A stretch of DNA of 64,000 bases from the NCBI GenBank assembly GCA_044222225.1, contig JBGANR010000001.1, forward strand, positions 246,173 to 310,172. Direction: 5' to 3'. Numbering within the stretch: position 1 is the first letter of the stretch; each line of letters begins with the position of its first letter. This DNA is from JBGANR01 sp044222225. Its GTDB lineage: Bacteria > Actinomycetota > Actinomycetes > Mycobacteriales > Mycobacteriaceae. The notes under the pieces were generated by a model that was given only the letters and a program-made list of their open reading frames with translations, ran no database searches and had not been told where the DNA came from. The translations under genes were made by a program, and so were the position numbers. This document shows positions 50,687-60,400 of this stretch, piece by piece.

Positions 50687-51888
50687 CGACGCCCAGCACC
50701 GGTGTATCGCCTCGCGGCGCGTTCGGCCGTCGCCTCGACGCCTGGCTCGCCGAGAACGAGTCGCAGGTCGTCGCGTGGCGTCGCCGGCTGCATGCCCACC
50801 CGGAGTTGTCCCGGCTCGAACGTGAGACCACCGAGTTCGTCATGAGCACGTTGACGGCCGCCGGACTGTCGCCGCAGCGGCTCCCCGCCGGCACCGGCGT
50901 CGTCTGCGACATCGGTCCGGACTCGCCGGGACGCATCGGGCTGCGCGCCGATATGGACGCCCTGCCGATCGCCGAGACGACGGGGCTGCCGTTCAGCTCG
51001 ACGGTGCCCGGCGTCTCGCACGCCTGCGGCCACGACGCGCACACCGCGATCCTGCTCGGCGTCGCACACTTCCTCGCCACGCTCCGCGCCACGGGCGACC
51101 TGCCCGTCGGCGTCCGGCTGGTGTTCCAGCCGGCCGAAGAGGTGATGCCCGGCGGCGCGCTCGACGCCGTCGCCGCGGGCGTCACGTCCGGGATGACGCG
51201 GATCTTCGCGCTGCACTGCGATCCGAAGCTCGAGGTGGGGCGCGTCGGCCTCAAGGTCGGCCCCATCACGTCAGCCGCCGATCAGGTGGAGGTCCTGCTG
51301 CGCTCGGCGGGCGGACACACGTCGCGGCCGCATTTGACCGGCGACCTCGTCCACGCGATGGGCACGGTCATCACCGGGCTGCCGGCGGTGCTGTCGCGGC
51401 GCGTCGACCCCAGGACGGGGACGGTGATGGTGTGGGGGGCCGCCAATGCGGGCGAGGCGGCCAACGCGATCCCGCAGGAGGGCAGGCTGCGCGGCACCGT
51501 CCGCACCGGCGACCACGAGACGTGGCGCATGCTGGAGCCGCTCGTCCGCGAGGTCGTCGGCGGGCTGCTGGCGCCGCTCGGCGTCGATTACGAACTGATG
51601 TACCGGCGTGGCGTCCCGCCCGTCGTCAACGACGTCGACGCCACCGCGGCGCTGGAATGGTCGGTCGCGCGGCTCGGCGCGGAGGCCGTCTCGGCGACGG
51701 CGCAGTCCGGGGGCGGCGAGGACTTCTCGTGGTACCTCGAAGAGGTGCCCGGCGCGATGTGCCGGCTCGGCGTCTGGAACGGCGAGGGGCGGCAATACGA
51801 CATCCACCAGCCGAATCTGACGATCGACGAGCGGGCGCTGGCCGTCGGGATCCGGGTGCTGGCGGGGGCGGTGTTCGCGGACGTCTGA
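50665..51888 (+). CDS. amiA1: M20 family amidohydrolase, AmiA1-like
   Basis: Product of 407 residues. LRADMDALPIAETTGLPF, SHACGHDAHTAILLGVAHFL and LVFQPAEEVMPGGA match the IAA-amino acid hydrolase/hippuricase (M20D) type, with Cys and His metal ligands intact. It is paralogous to the upstream gene in fold but belongs to a different M20 subgroup, so the two may act on different amides. AAAGGAG lies upstream of its ATG, within the end of amiB1. Confidence 0.88.
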   Translation: MRGKPDVTTPSTGVSPRGAFGRRLDAWLAENESQVVAWRRRLHAHPELSRLERETTEFVMSTLTAAGLSPQRLPAGTGVVCDIGPDSPGRIGLRADMDALPIAETTGLPFSSTVPGVSHACGHDAHTAILLGVAHFLATLRATGDLPVGVRLVFQPAEEVMPGGALDAVAAGVTSGMTRIFALHCDPKLEVGRVGLKVGPITSAADQVEVLLRSAGGHTSRPHLTGDLVHAMGTVITGLPAVLSRRVDPRTGTVMVWGAANAGEAANAIPQEGRLRGTVRTGDHETWRMLEPLVREVVGGLLAPLGVDYELMYRRGVPPVVNDVDATAALEWSVARLGAEAVSATAQSGGGEDFSWYLEEVPGAMCRLGVWNGEGRQYDIHQPNLTIDERALAVGIRVLAGAVFADV

Positions 51889-51902
51889 CGGCGGCGACCG
51901 GC

Positions 51903-52376
51903 TCAGTCGGCCGGGCCCGGCCCGACGTTGCGGGCCTCGCGTAGGCGGATGTCCTGGACGTATGCGGCGGGGGCGCCGGCGATCTCGGCGGCCTCGGCCA
52001 TGACGCCGAGCAGCCGCGCCGAGGGCAGCCCGCCTTCGTAGCCGTCGACGACGTAGAGCCAGGCGAGGGCCGGCCCGTCGGGGGTGTCGACGCGTGCGCG
52101 GATCTTGCGGTGGATGCCCAGCTCGGAGCCCTCCCAGCGGTCGAGCGAGCGGGCGTCGTCCTCGGTGACGTCGTAGAGGACGACGAACACGCGGGCGTTC
52201 GGGTCGTCGGGATCCTCGGTGACCGTGGCGAGCGCACCCTCCCAGCCGATGTCGCTGCCGGCGAACGTCAGCCGGAAGCCGTTCAGCCACCCGGTACCCG
52301 CCATCGGCGAATGCGGTGCGCGCTGCAGCATCTGCTCGGGATGCATGTTGGATCCGTAGGCGGCGTAGATCGGCAC
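51903..52376 (-). CDS. Gamma-glutamylcyclotransferase-like protein
   Basis: Product of 157 residues. YAAYGSNMHPEQMLQR is the YGSN loop of the GGCT/AIG2 fold and LDRWEGSELG contains the catalytic Glu. The family cyclises gamma-glutamyl groups, but actinobacterial members are largely uncharacterised. It sits between amiA1 and lpdA as does Rv3304 in M. tuberculosis. GTG start. It converges with amiA1 with 14 bp between the stops. Confidence 0.88.
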   Translation of the reverse strand: MPIYAAYGSNMHPEQMLQRAPHSPMAGTGWLNGFRLTFAGSDIGWEGALATVTEDPDDPNARVFVVLYDVTEDDARSLDRWEGSELGIHRKIRARVDTPDGPALAWLYVVDGYEGGLPSARLLGVMAEAAEIAGAPAAYVQDIRLREARNVGPGPAD

Positions 52377-52547
52377 CCCACGAGGTTATCGGCGACCGCC
52401 GCGTGACGCGCCGGACCCCTCGGTATCGGTGGCCCGGCCTGCGATCGCGCCCCGAAACCGCTAGCGTTGTCACGGCGCTCCGGGTGTTTTTCGCCGGAGC
52501 TTTCTCAGCGGCAGAAGTTCGACGGCGGAATCTAAGGACGTGAACGA

Positions 52548-53948
52548 GTGACGCGGATCGTGATCATCGGCGGTGGCCCGGCCGGCTACGAGGCGGCGTT
52601 GGTGGCCTCTGGCTACGGCGCGAAGGTGACGATCATCGATTCCGACGGGATCGGAGGCGCCTGCGTCCTCTTCGACTGCGTGCCGTCGAAGACCTTCATC
52701 GCGTCGACCGGCGTACGCACGGAGGCGCGCCGGGCGGAGGTGCTCGGCGTCTCGCTCGATCCGCAGGACGGCCAGGTGTCGCTGCCGCAGATCCACGGTC
52801 GCGTCAAGGATCTCGCCGCCGCGCAGAGCGCCGACATCCGCGAACGGCTGCTGCGGGAGGGCGTGGCGATCCTCGCGGGTCGCGGCCGGCTGCTCCCGTC
52901 CGAGCCGGGGATGGCGGTGCACCGCGTGGAGGCGATCCTCGCGCACGACAACACCGTGCTCGACGCCGACGTCGTCCTCATCGCCACGGGGGCTTCGCCG
53001 CGTGAGCTGCCCGCGGCGAAGCCGGACGGCGAGCGGATCCTCACCTGGCGTCAGCTCTACGACCTCGAAGAGATGCCGCAGCACCTCGTCGTCGTCGGCT
53101 CCGGTGTGACGGGTGCGGAGTTCGTCCACGCCTATACCGAACTCGGCGTCAAGGTGACGATGGTGTCCAGTCGCGACCGCGTCCTGCCGGGGGAGGACGA
53201 GGAGGCCGCGCTGGTCCTCGAGGACGTGCTCGCCGAACGCGGCGTCACGCTGGTCAAGCATGCGCGCGCCGACGCCGTGGAGCGGACGGCCGACGGCGTC
53301 AAGGTGCTGCTCGCCGACGGCCGCGAGGTCGAGGGCAGCCACGCGCTCATGACGGTCGGCTCGATCCCCAACACCGAGGGCCTCGGGCTCGAAGGCGTCG
53401 GCATCGTGCGGGCGCCGGGCGGCTACATCCCGGTCGACCGGGTGTCGCGGACGTCCGTACCCGGCGTCTACGCGGCCGGCGACTGCACGGGACTGCTGCC
53501 GCTGGCGTCGGTCGCGGCGATGCAGGGCCGGATCGCGATGTACCACTCGCTCGGCGAGGGCGTCGCGCCGATCCGGCTCAAGACCGTGGCCTCGGCGATC
53601 TTCACGCGGCCCGAGATCGCGACCGTGGGCGTCAGCCAGAAGTCCGTGGACTCCGGTGAGCACGCCGCGCGCGCCATCATGCTGCCGCTCTCGACCAACC
53701 CCCGCGCCAAGATGAGCGGTCTGCGCCGAGGCTTCGTCAAGATCTTCTGCCGGCCGGTGACGGGCGTCGTCATCGGTGGCGTCGTCGTCGCACCGAACGC
53801 GTCCGAGCTCATCCTGCCGATCGCGGTCGCCGTGCAGAACGGCCTCGTCGTCTCGGCGCTGGCGGAGACGTTCTCGGTGTACCCGTCGCTGTCCGGCTCG
53901 GTCGTCGAGGCGGCCCGGCAGCTGGTGCGGCACGACGACCTGGACTAG
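52548..53948 (+). CDS. lpdA: Flavoprotein disulfide reductase family, LpdA (quinone reductase)
   Basis: Product of 466 residues. FAD binding at VIIGGGPAGYEAALVASGYG, NAD(P) binding at LVVVGSGVTGAEFVHAYTEL, and the second FAD contact GVYAAGDCTGLLPLASVA. The redox region reads CVLFDCVPSKTF, with both Cys of a C-x4-C pair. The C-terminal FSVYPSLSGSVVE lacks the His that lipoamide dehydrogenases carry there. This agrees with LpdA proteins, which reduce quinones and do not act in pyruvate dehydrogenase. The GTG at 52548 follows AAGGAC. Confidence 0.9.
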   Translation: MTRIVIIGGGPAGYEAALVASGYGAKVTIIDSDGIGGACVLFDCVPSKTFIASTGVRTEARRAEVLGVSLDPQDGQVSLPQIHGRVKDLAAAQSADIRERLLREGVAILAGRGRLLPSEPGMAVHRVEAILAHDNTVLDADVVLIATGASPRELPAAKPDGERILTWRQLYDLEEMPQHLVVVGSGVTGAEFVHAYTELGVKVTMVSSRDRVLPGEDEEAALVLEDVLAERGVTLVKHARADAVERTADGVKVLLADGREVEGSHALMTVGSIPNTEGLGLEGVGIVRAPGGYIPVDRVSRTSVPGVYAAGDCTGLLPLASVAAMQGRIAMYHSLGEGVAPIRLKTVASAIFTRPEIATVGVSQKSVDSGEHAARAIMLPLSTNPRAKMSGLRRGFVKIFCRPVTGVVIGGVVVAPNASELILPIAVAVQNGLVVSALAETFSVYPSLSGSVVEAARQLVRHDDLD

Positions 53949-53958
53949 CGATTCCCGG

Positions 53959-53975
53959 AATCTGAGATTCAGATT
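53959..53975. promoter_or_regulatory. Perfect inverted repeat upstream of the aminotransferase gene
   Basis: AATCTGA-GAT-TCAGATT is a 7+3+7 palindrome in an AT-rich patch 11 bp after the lpdA stop. Its form suits a dimeric repressor or activator. Confidence 0.5.
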
Positions 53976-53987
53976 TCATGATGTGGG

Positions 53988-54008
53988 CGTCGAGTATTAG
54001 GCTCGACG
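53988..54008. promoter_or_regulatory. Second inverted repeat upstream of the aminotransferase gene
   Basis: CGTCGAG and CTCGACG flank TATTAGG. It could be a hairpin ending lpdA transcription or a second operator for the downstream gene. Confidence 0.4.
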
Positions 54009-54077
54009 TATCCCGGTCTCGCTCGGCGACCATCCGCATCGTCGAAAGCCCTGCTCTTCGCACAGGATGTTCGACTG

Positions 54078-55250
54078 ATGCTCGCTTCCGCTTCCGCCGC
54101 CGTCTCCGGGATGTCCGGGTCGGCGATCCGTGACCTGCTCGCCGTCGCCACCCGGCCCGGCGTGCTCTCCCTGGCCGGCGGTCTGCCCGCCACCGATCTC
54201 ATTCCGCGTGAGCGGATCGCCGCCGAGATCGCCGCACGACTCGCCGACCCCCTGACGCTGCAGTACACGCAGACCTGCGGAGACGACACGGCTCGCGCGC
54301 GGATAGCGGCGTACGCCGGCGTGGCCCCGGCGGAGATCCTTCTGGTCAACGGCTCGCAACAGGCGTTGTCGTTGCTGGCGACGGCCCTGGTCGATCCCGG
54401 CGACATCGTCGTCGTCGACGAGCCCTGCTATGTCGGGGCGCGGCAGGCCTTCGAATCCGTCCGGGCGCGTCTCGAATCGATTCCGCTCGGCCCGGACGGC
54501 TTCGACGTCGAGGAACTCCAGCGGCGGCTCGTCGCCGGTCTGCGTCCGCGCCTCGTGCACACGGTCGGCCGGTTCCACAATCCGGGCGGCGTGTCGCTGC
54601 CCGCCGACGCGCGGGCGCGGCTGCTCGGGCTCGCCGAGCGATACGGCTTCTGGGTCGTCGACGACGACCCCTACGGCGCGATCGACTTCACCGGCGGCCG
54701 GGCTCGCTCGCAGGTCGGGGACGGTGTCGAGTCGCCCGCGTTGCTGCGGCTCGGCTCGGCGTCGAAGGTGCTCGCCCCGGCCCTGCGGGTGGGATGGTTG
54801 TGCGCGCCGGCGGAGGTGATCACCGTGGTCGAGCGGCTGCGACAGAGCGTCGACCTGTGCGGATCGACGCTCGCACAGCGCGTCGTCGGCGAGTTGCTCG
54901 CCGATCGCCCGTGGTTGGACACCCATCTCGCCGGCCTGCGCGCCGCGTATGCGGAACGGGCGAACGCACTGGTCGCGGCGTTGCGCCGGCGGATTCCCGA
55001 CGCGCGGTTCACCGAGCCGACCGGCGGGATGTTCGTCTGGGTGCGTCTGCCGGGCGTCGACACATCGGCCCTGCTTCCAGCGGCCGTCGACGCGGGGATG
55101 GCGTTCGTGCCCGGGGCGGCCTTCGCCGTCACCGGTGACCTGTCCGATCGCATGCGGCTCAGCTATGCGACGCTCCCGCCGGGCCGGATGGACGAGGCGA
55201 TGACGCGACTGGCGGACGTGCTGCAGCCCGATCGGGTGACTGTCCAGTAG
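54078..55250 (+). CDS. PLP-dependent class I/II aminotransferase
   Basis: Product of 390 residues of the 2-aminoadipate/aromatic aminotransferase branch (LysN/ARO8-like). LSLAGGLPATDLIP at the N-terminus, NGSQQALSLLATALVDPGD, VVDDDPYGAIDF and the PLP lysine in LGSASKVLAPALRVGW are present. The usual PDFHNPTG appears as GRFHNPGG, a small change at the substrate loop. Without the N-terminal GntR domain it is an enzyme and not an MocR regulator. Start: ATG at 54078. Two inverted repeats precede it, and its regulator is not in the window. Confidence 0.88.
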   Translation: MLASASAAVSGMSGSAIRDLLAVATRPGVLSLAGGLPATDLIPRERIAAEIAARLADPLTLQYTQTCGDDTARARIAAYAGVAPAEILLVNGSQQALSLLATALVDPGDIVVVDEPCYVGARQAFESVRARLESIPLGPDGFDVEELQRRLVAGLRPRLVHTVGRFHNPGGVSLPADARARLLGLAERYGFWVVDDDPYGAIDFTGGRARSQVGDGVESPALLRLGSASKVLAPALRVGWLCAPAEVITVVERLRQSVDLCGSTLAQRVVGELLADRPWLDTHLAGLRAAYAERANALVAALRRRIPDARFTEPTGGMFVWVRLPGVDTSALLPAAVDAGMAFVPGAAFAVTGDLSDRMRLSYATLPPGRMDEAMTRLADVLQPDRVTVQ

Positions 55251-55307
55251 CTGTCGCTGAGCGCGGCGACGCGGCGATATACGCCGCGATGCGCCTGACA
55301 GCGACAG
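55251..55307. repeat. Nested hairpin after the aminotransferase gene
   Basis: CTGTCGCTG (55251-55259) pairs with CAGCGACAG (55299-55307); inside, GCGGCG and CGCCGC flank ATATA. It starts at the base after the stop codon and is distinct from the stronger terminator at 55342. Confidence 0.6.
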
Positions 55308-55341
55308 GTTGCGGACACGTGTCGAAGGTCGCTCGGCTCGA

Positions 55342-55375
55342 CCCGAGGGGCGTGTCGGTCGACACGCCCCTCGGG
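55342..55375. terminator. Bidirectional terminator between convergent genes
   Basis: CCCGAGGGGCGTGTCG pairs perfectly with CGACACGCCCCTCGGG around a minimal loop. It lies 10 bp from the stop of the 55386 gene. Confidence 0.85.
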
Positions 55376-55385
55376 CCCGCGAGGA

Positions 55386-56264
55386 TCAGACGAACGCGAC
55401 GTCGCGGCGGCCGTGATCGTATTCGATCGTCACGGTGCCACCGGAGTGGAAGAGCTCATGATTGGCGCCGTCCGGGTAGCCGAAGGCGCCGTAGTTCTCG
55501 TTCCACGAACGATTGATCGCGATCTTGAACGAGTACGTGCCTGCCGGCAGCTCGACGGTCCGGTGCCACCGGGCCGCCGTGCCGTCGAGGTCCATCTGGA
55601 CGGCGTCGAGGCTGGGCTCCCAGTCGGCTTCGGCGCCCAGACGCGCGCCGAAGTCGCCCGCGATGGCGACGGCGTGCGGCTGGTCGACGCCGGCGACGGC
55701 GATGGGAGCGGCCGGGGTCTCGGTGACCGGCTCCTCGGCCGAGGTCTCGGCGATGGCGACGACCGGCTCCTCGGCGATGGCGGCGACCGGTTCCTCGGCC
55801 GGGGTCTCGGTGACCGGTTCCGAGACGGGGATCTCAGCGACCGGCTCGGCGGCCAGGGTTTCGGCGACGGGAACCACCGGTTCGGGAGCCGCTTCAGGCT
55901 CGACGGCTACCGGCTCGGCGGCCGGAATCGGCGTTCCCGCGGCGAGGGCGTCGGCGAGCGCGTCGGCCGACGGGAACGCGGCGAGTGCGCGGAGGCCGGT
56001 CTCGGTGATCGACCAGCCGACGCGGCCCTTCGTCATCCAGCCGGCCTTGACGGCCTTCGTCGTCGCGGCCGTCAGGGCCTTCTGCCCGCGCGGGACGCCA
56101 CCCGACAGGAGATGCGCCTCGTGCGCGTCGAACGGCACCCGCTCCGCTGCGGCCGTGAGAACGGCCGCGGACTTGGGGGTGTCGCCCACTCGCTGCGCCT
56201 CGGCGAGGACCTCCAGCGCTGCCCGCAAGCGGACGGCGGCCGTGTCAGATGCGTTCTTCGCCAA
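55386..56264 (-). CDS. Winged-helix plus glycogen-binding-like domain protein
   Basis: Product of 292 residues. The N-terminal about 100 residues read as a small helical/winged-helix unit (VGWSITETGLRALAAF). A Pro/Glu/Ala/Val-rich linker with repeated EEPV and ETPA units follows. The C-terminal beta domain contains LPAGTYSFKIAINRSWNENY, like the carbohydrate-binding modules of pullulanases and SusE-type proteins. Glycosidase activity is not supported, as no catalytic domain is present. The start is uncertain: TTG at 56264 has AGGGAG 6 nt upstream and is chosen; ATG at 56363 would add 33 residues. Confidence 0.68.
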   Translation of the reverse strand: MAKNASDTAAVRLRAALEVLAEAQRVGDTPKSAAVLTAAAERVPFDAHEAHLLSGGVPRGQKALTAATTKAVKAGWMTKGRVGWSITETGLRALAAFPSADALADALAAGTPIPAAEPVAVEPEAAPEPVVPVAETLAAEPVAEIPVSEPVTETPAEEPVAAIAEEPVVAIAETSAEEPVTETPAAPIAVAGVDQPHAVAIAGDFGARLGAEADWEPSLDAVQMDLDGTAARWHRTVELPAGTYSFKIAINRSWNENYGAFGYPDGANHELFHSGGTVTIEYDHGRRDVAFV

Positions 56265-56510
56265 CTCGAACTCCCTACGATCGGTGTCGACCGGCCACCG
56301 CACGCCGCCGGACGGAGAGAACGGATGGGCGGGCGTCGGACACCGATCGGGTGTGTGTGACATCACCGGAACGTCGTTGGTCGAGTGAGCACGCCCCGTT
56401 TGACGGCGTGCGGCATCCATGCTCGCGTGTTACCGGTGAGTCGGCGAAATCGAATCACCGGACTGTGATTTATTCAACGACGGCGGCTGCCGTTCTGCGC
56501 TGAAAGCGCA

Positions 56511-57398
56511 TCACGTCGTGTTCTGGATCCGGCGCTGACACGACCGGCACACGTACGTCGATCGCTCCGGGTCGTGCGCCGACCCGAGAGAGCGCCGTTC
56601 GATGAGCGTTCCGCAGCGGCGGCACGGTTCGCCGGCGCGGCCGTACACCCACAGCCGACTGCCGTCGCGGGCGACGCCCGTCGTCGTACGGGTGCGTAGC
56701 CGGTTGGCCCACAACAGGCGTCGGCAGAGGTCGGTCATGGCGGCGGGATCGGTCGACGAGACCGGCGCGGCCGGATCGACACCGCGCAGGAAGCACGCCT
56801 CGCTGCGATAGATGTTGCCGACGCCGGCCATGACGGTCTGGTCGAGCAAGGCGAGGCCGACGGGTCGATCGGGATCGGCCGACAGCCGGCGCGTCGCCTC
56901 GGCGGGGTCCCACGAGCCGGCCCCGGGCGCTGCGGCCTGACCGGCGGCCGATCGCCGATCGTCGTGCAGGTCCGGGCCGAGGAGATCCGGCCCGAGCTTG
57001 GCGAGGCGGGCGTCGAGTTCGGTGCGGTCGAGCACCTCGCAGATGCCGAGCCGATAGCCGACGGCCTCGGTGTCCGACGTCCGCAGGATGATCCGGGCCT
57101 CGTGCGACGGCGGTCGCCAACTGGGCAGCCGGCGGCTCGGGCGACTGCGCGCGGTGTGCCAGAAGCCCTCCATCTTCAGGTGCGTGTGGATGTAGGCCGT
57201 ATCGGCGCCGTCACCGGGTGCGTCGCCGACGGCGATGACGAGGTGCTTGCCGCGGCTCGTCACGGCGTCGACCGTCCGTCCGCGCAGGTCGACGGCGGCG
57301 AACCGCGGCACCCGGATGTCGGCCGTGACGAGTGTGCGTCCGGCGAGCACTCGTCGCAGCCGGTCGGCCGTCGCGTAGACGGTGTCTCCCTCAGGCAT
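56511..57398 (-). CDS. nei2: Endonuclease VIII-like DNA glycosylase (Nei2)
   Basis: Product of 295 residues. MPEGDTVY supplies the catalytic Pro2-Glu3 after Met removal. RGKHLVIAVG is the beta-strand with the catalytic Lys, LLDQTVMAGVGNIYRSEACF the H2TH helix region, and CRRCG with CRSCQ the zinc finger. It removes oxidised pyrimidines and nicks the abasic site. It precedes or pairs with lhr exactly as in M. tuberculosis (Rv3297-Rv3296), 32 bp downstream of the lhr stop on the same strand. Confidence 0.95.
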   Translation of the reverse strand: MPEGDTVYATADRLRRVLAGRTLVTADIRVPRFAAVDLRGRTVDAVTSRGKHLVIAVGDAPGDGADTAYIHTHLKMEGFWHTARSRPSRRLPSWRPPSHEARIILRTSDTEAVGYRLGICEVLDRTELDARLAKLGPDLLGPDLHDDRRSAAGQAAAPGAGSWDPAEATRRLSADPDRPVGLALLDQTVMAGVGNIYRSEACFLRGVDPAAPVSSTDPAAMTDLCRRLLWANRLRTRTTTGVARDGSRLWVYGRAGEPCRRCGTLIERRSLGSAHDPERSTYVCRSCQRRIQNTT

Positions 57399-57430
57399 GG
57401 CCGCTCCTGTCCGGTGTTCCCGGTCCGTCT

Positions 57431-60400
57431 TCACCCATGGCCGCGCCGCCTCGGCCGCAATCCCTTGGTGCTCGCGACGTACCCGGCCTCGCGCAGGACG
57501 CGGCCGGCCGCGGTGGTCAGCGCCGGCTCGCCGTCGATAGTCTCGACGTGCGGCGTGACGCCGGGCGAGTCGGCGAGCGCGGTGCTCGCGACACCGAGCG
57601 CCGGATCGGCCGTGGCCGGGCCGTCGCCGAACGTCAGCAGCGTGCGGCCGCCACGTTCGAGATAGCAGGCGAGCACGCCGTCGACCGTGACGACGAAGGC
57701 CCCCGCGCGGAGCCCCGGCAGGTGACCGCCCTCAGCCGAGCGCGTCGGCGGCCACGGCAGCGTCGACCCGTGCGGGTTGGCCGGATCGAGCACCGGCAGC
57801 ACGATCGGGCCGACGGGCTCCCGACGCGGCGAGGCATGCGTGCGCAGCGCGTCGACGGTGCCCGGATCGGCGAACTGGGCGCCGCCGAGGCCGTCGACGA
57901 AGTAGCCGCGGCGAGCGCGCCCGGCGTCTTCGAAGGCCGCCATCGCCCGGTAGACGCGAGCGAAGCCACCCGGAACGGACGTCCCGACGGCCCCTCTCGT
58001 GACGACACCGCACCGCTCGAGCAACTGATCGCACATCGCGGTGAGCCACACGGTCGGGTCGGGCTCACGGTGGGGCAGCGCGAACCACCGGCCAGGCATC
58101 CGGCCGGTCGTCTGCGCGGTGCGGATCCGGTGTGCCGACAGCCGCGGTGGCCGCCGACGCTGCGTCGCGACGGTCGGCGACGGCGCCTTCGCCCGTGCGG
58201 CACCGGAGAGCAGCAGCCGAAGCGGCCCCACGGTGTCGTTGCCGACGCGCCCGGCCCACACGAGCTCCCACAGCAGCCGCTCCGTCTCGGCCTCGCCGAC
58301 ATCGGCGGTGAGCTGGGCGAAGAAGAAGCCGCCACCGTCGCCGAGCCGGTCGAGCAGGCGCTGCGCCTCCGGGGAGATCTCGGTCGGCTCGTCGAGCGTG
58401 ACCGGCGCGGTGTCCGCGAGGTGCAGCATGACGAGACCGTCGCGCGCCGAGAGCTGCCGGTGCCCCGACCACAGCACGGCGCCGGACGCCGTCAGCTCGT
58501 CGAGCATCGCCGGCAGATAGTCGCGGACCCGTTGCGGAAGGATCGACGTCTCCAGCGCCGACGCGGGCAGCGGCACCCCGGCGAGCTGATCGATCGCCGC
58601 CAGCAGCCCGTCGAGGCCACGGCGCGCTCCGAGCTGGTGCCAGGACGCGAGGAAGCGTGCGTACGCGGCCGGCTCGACCGGGGCGATCTCGGCTCGGCTC
58701 GCGGCCAACGAACCGCGCCGGATGCGGCGCAGCACGTCGGTGTCACACCATTGCGCGCCGACGGGCAGGTCGGGGACGTAGTCGCCGGCGAGGACACGAC
58801 CGTCGCCCGCGAGGCGGGCGAGGATCTCGGCGACGACGGCGACCGTGAGCCCCAGTTCGGCGGCGGCCACCGCGGCCGTGAACGGTCCGTGGGTGCGGGC
58901 GTAGCGACCCACGACGTCGCCGAGCGGATCGGCGACGGGCTCGGTCAGTGCCCTCGGCACGCCGGCCGGCAGCGGAACGCCCAGCGCGTCGCGAAGCCGG
59001 GCGAGGTCCTCCACCGCCGCGACGGCGACGCGGCCGGCGATGCGGACCTCGAACGCGCGGCCCGCGTCGACGAGGGCGGCGAGCGGCGGCCCCGGATCGC
59101 CGATGAAGCGCTCCGTGATCTCGTGCGTGGTGAGCGGGCCGAGCAGGCGCAGCAGGTCGGCGAGTGATTCGACGTCGTCGGCGCGGTAGTCCGGGTGGCG
59201 CCGTTGCAACCGGTCGACGACGTCGGCGATGACGGCCTCGTCGAGCAGGTCGCGCAGGTCGACGCGGCCGAGCAGGGACGTCAGCAGCGAGGTGTCGAGC
59301 GACAGCGCGGCCGCGCGACGTTCGGCGAGCGGTGCGTCGCCCTCGTACATGAACGCGCCGACGTAGTCGAAGAGCAGCGACGCCGCGAACGGCGACGGCG
59401 CCTCCGTCGCGGCCTCGACGATCCGCACCCGGCGGGCCCGGACGTCGGTGAGCAGTGCGATGAGCGCCGGCAGGTCGTAGACGTCCTGCAGCACCTCCCG
59501 GACGGCCTCCAGCACGATGGGGAAATCCGGATAGCGCGATGCGACGGCGAGCAGCTGCGCCGACCGTTGCCGTTGTTGCCACAGCGGCGCTCGCTTGCCA
59601 GGGGTGCGGCGCGGCAGCAACAGCGCCCGGGCCGCGCATTCCCGGAAGCGCGCGGCGAACACCGGGCTCCCACCGAGCCGAGCCGTCACGAGGTCTTCGA
59701 TCTCGTCCGGATCGATGAGGACGAGGTCGGCGCCCGGCGGATCGTCGTCGACGTCCGGAAGCCGGATGATGATGCCGTCGTCGGCCGCCGAGACGGCGTC
59801 GGCGACGCCCAGGCGTTCCTCGATGCGTGCCGAGATCGCCGAAGCCCACGGCGCGTGTACACGCAGCCCGTACGGCGAGTGCAGGACCACCCGCCAGTCG
59901 CCGAGTTCGTCGCGGAACCGCTCGACGATGAGCCGGCGGTCGGTCGGCAGGGCGCCGGTCGCCGCCCGCTGCTCGGCGAGCAGCACGGCGAGGTTGTCGC
60001 GCGCGTATGCGGTGAGCCCGAGGGGTGCGACGGCGTCGTCGAAGCCCGGGCCGTCGGCGCGGCGGAGGAAGTCGCCGATCGCCGCACCGAGCTCGGCCGG
60101 ACGGCCGACGGTGTCGCCGAGCCAGAACGGCAGCCGGCCGGGGCGTCCGAAAGCGGGTGCGACGAGGACGCGGTCGTGCGTGATCTCCGTGACCCGCCAA
60201 CTCGTCGCCCCGAGCGCGATGACGTCGCCGACGCGCGTCTCGTAGACCATCTCCTCGTCGAGTTCGCCGACGCGCGTGGGGGAGTCGCCCGCGATGAACA
60301 CCGGATAGAGCCCGCGGTCCGGGATGGTGCCGCCGCTCGTCACCGCGATGCGCATGGCGCCGGGGCGGGCCGTGACGACACCGCGCGTCCGATCCCACAC

